Assembly: GCA_913060845.1 (NCBI GenBank)
Contig: CAJXVF010000009.1
Location: 1 to 14,275 of the forward strand
DNA: 14,275 nucleotides
Source of the DNA: an uncultured Alphaproteobacteria bacterium
Lineage (GTDB): Bacteria; Pseudomonadota; Alphaproteobacteria; Bin95
Direction of reading: 5' to 3'
The notes beneath the pieces were generated by a model. It did not search any database and had not been told where the DNA came from. It saw only the letters and a program-made list of their open reading frames with translations. Shown one piece after another: positions 14,227 through 14,275 of the stretch; the first letter of the stretch is position 1, and each line of letters begins with the position of its first letter. Position numbers and translations under genes: made by a program.

Positions 14227-14275
14227 CTGTCTCTTATACACATCTCCGAGCCCACGAGACCTCTCTACATCTCGT
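14227..14275. other. Nextera read-2 adapter, i7 index and P7 start (artefact)
   Basis: Position 14227 starts the mosaic end CTGTCTCTTATACACATCT, followed by CCGAGCCCACGAGAC (to 14260), an 8-base index CTCTCTAC (14261-14268) and ATCTCGT, the start of P7. The index equals the one commonly listed as N707. This is adapter read-through kept in the assembly; genomic sequence ends at 14226. Confidence 0.98.

Overview
This is a continuous stretch of bacterial housekeeping chromosome, most likely from an alphaproteobacterium of the Rhodospirillales or a nearby order. The evidence is the gene order ubiG / lysC / ptsP / rodZ-like / ispG / hisS / prfA / prmC / DUF4167, the DUF4167 family itself (typical of Alphaproteobacteria), rpsT close to dnaA, and moderately GC-rich coding DNA. 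The placement is inferred from gene content and synteny recalled from general knowledge; no database search was run.

Both ends are sequencing-library adapter, not genome. Positions 1-34 are the Nextera read-1 side adapter with the Tn5 mosaic end. Positions 14227-14275 are the mosaic end, the read-2 side adapter, an 8-base i7 index and the start of P7. Genomic sequence therefore runs from 35 to 14226. The adapters create false peptides at the margins, including a false C-terminus on dnaA.

Layout from left to right; everything except ubiG is on the minus strand. At 35-562 is the 5' part of dnaA, cut within the AAA+ domain. At 568-990 is a small rhodanese gene that ends 5 nt before dnaA. The 419-nt gap at 991-1409 holds the rpsT terminator, one DnaA-box match, three clustered GANTC sites, and two inverted repeats around a possible promoter. 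Then come rpsT (1410-1673) with a clear sigma70-type promoter, and a DUF4167 protein with asparagine and RDQ repeats (1788-2639). A translation and isoprenoid cluster follows: prmC, prfA, hisS and ispG (2829-7171), with overlapping ends between hisS/prfA and prfA/prmC. A rodZ-like membrane HTH gene lies at 7330-8505. Next is a compact lysC - nitronate monooxygenase-like - ptsP operon (8641-13200). Divergent from lysC is ubiG (13341-14093, plus strand), followed by a short AT-rich tail.

Functional links: hisS charges tRNA-His, prfA terminates translation, and prmC methylates the GGQ glutamine of the release factor encoded next to it. IspG supplies the MEP pathway, whose prenyl products feed the ubiquinone that UbiG methylates. 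PtsP is the first enzyme of the nitrogen phosphotransferase relay, and LysC opens the aspartate-family amino-acid pathway. The rhodanese is probably co-expressed and translationally coupled with the replication initiator DnaA.

I see no mobile element, CRISPR array, tRNA, rRNA, defence island or clearly novel multi-gene system. The points most worth a second look are the dnaA upstream region, the rhodanese-dnaA coupling, the flavoenzyme between lysC and ptsP, and the adapter contamination.
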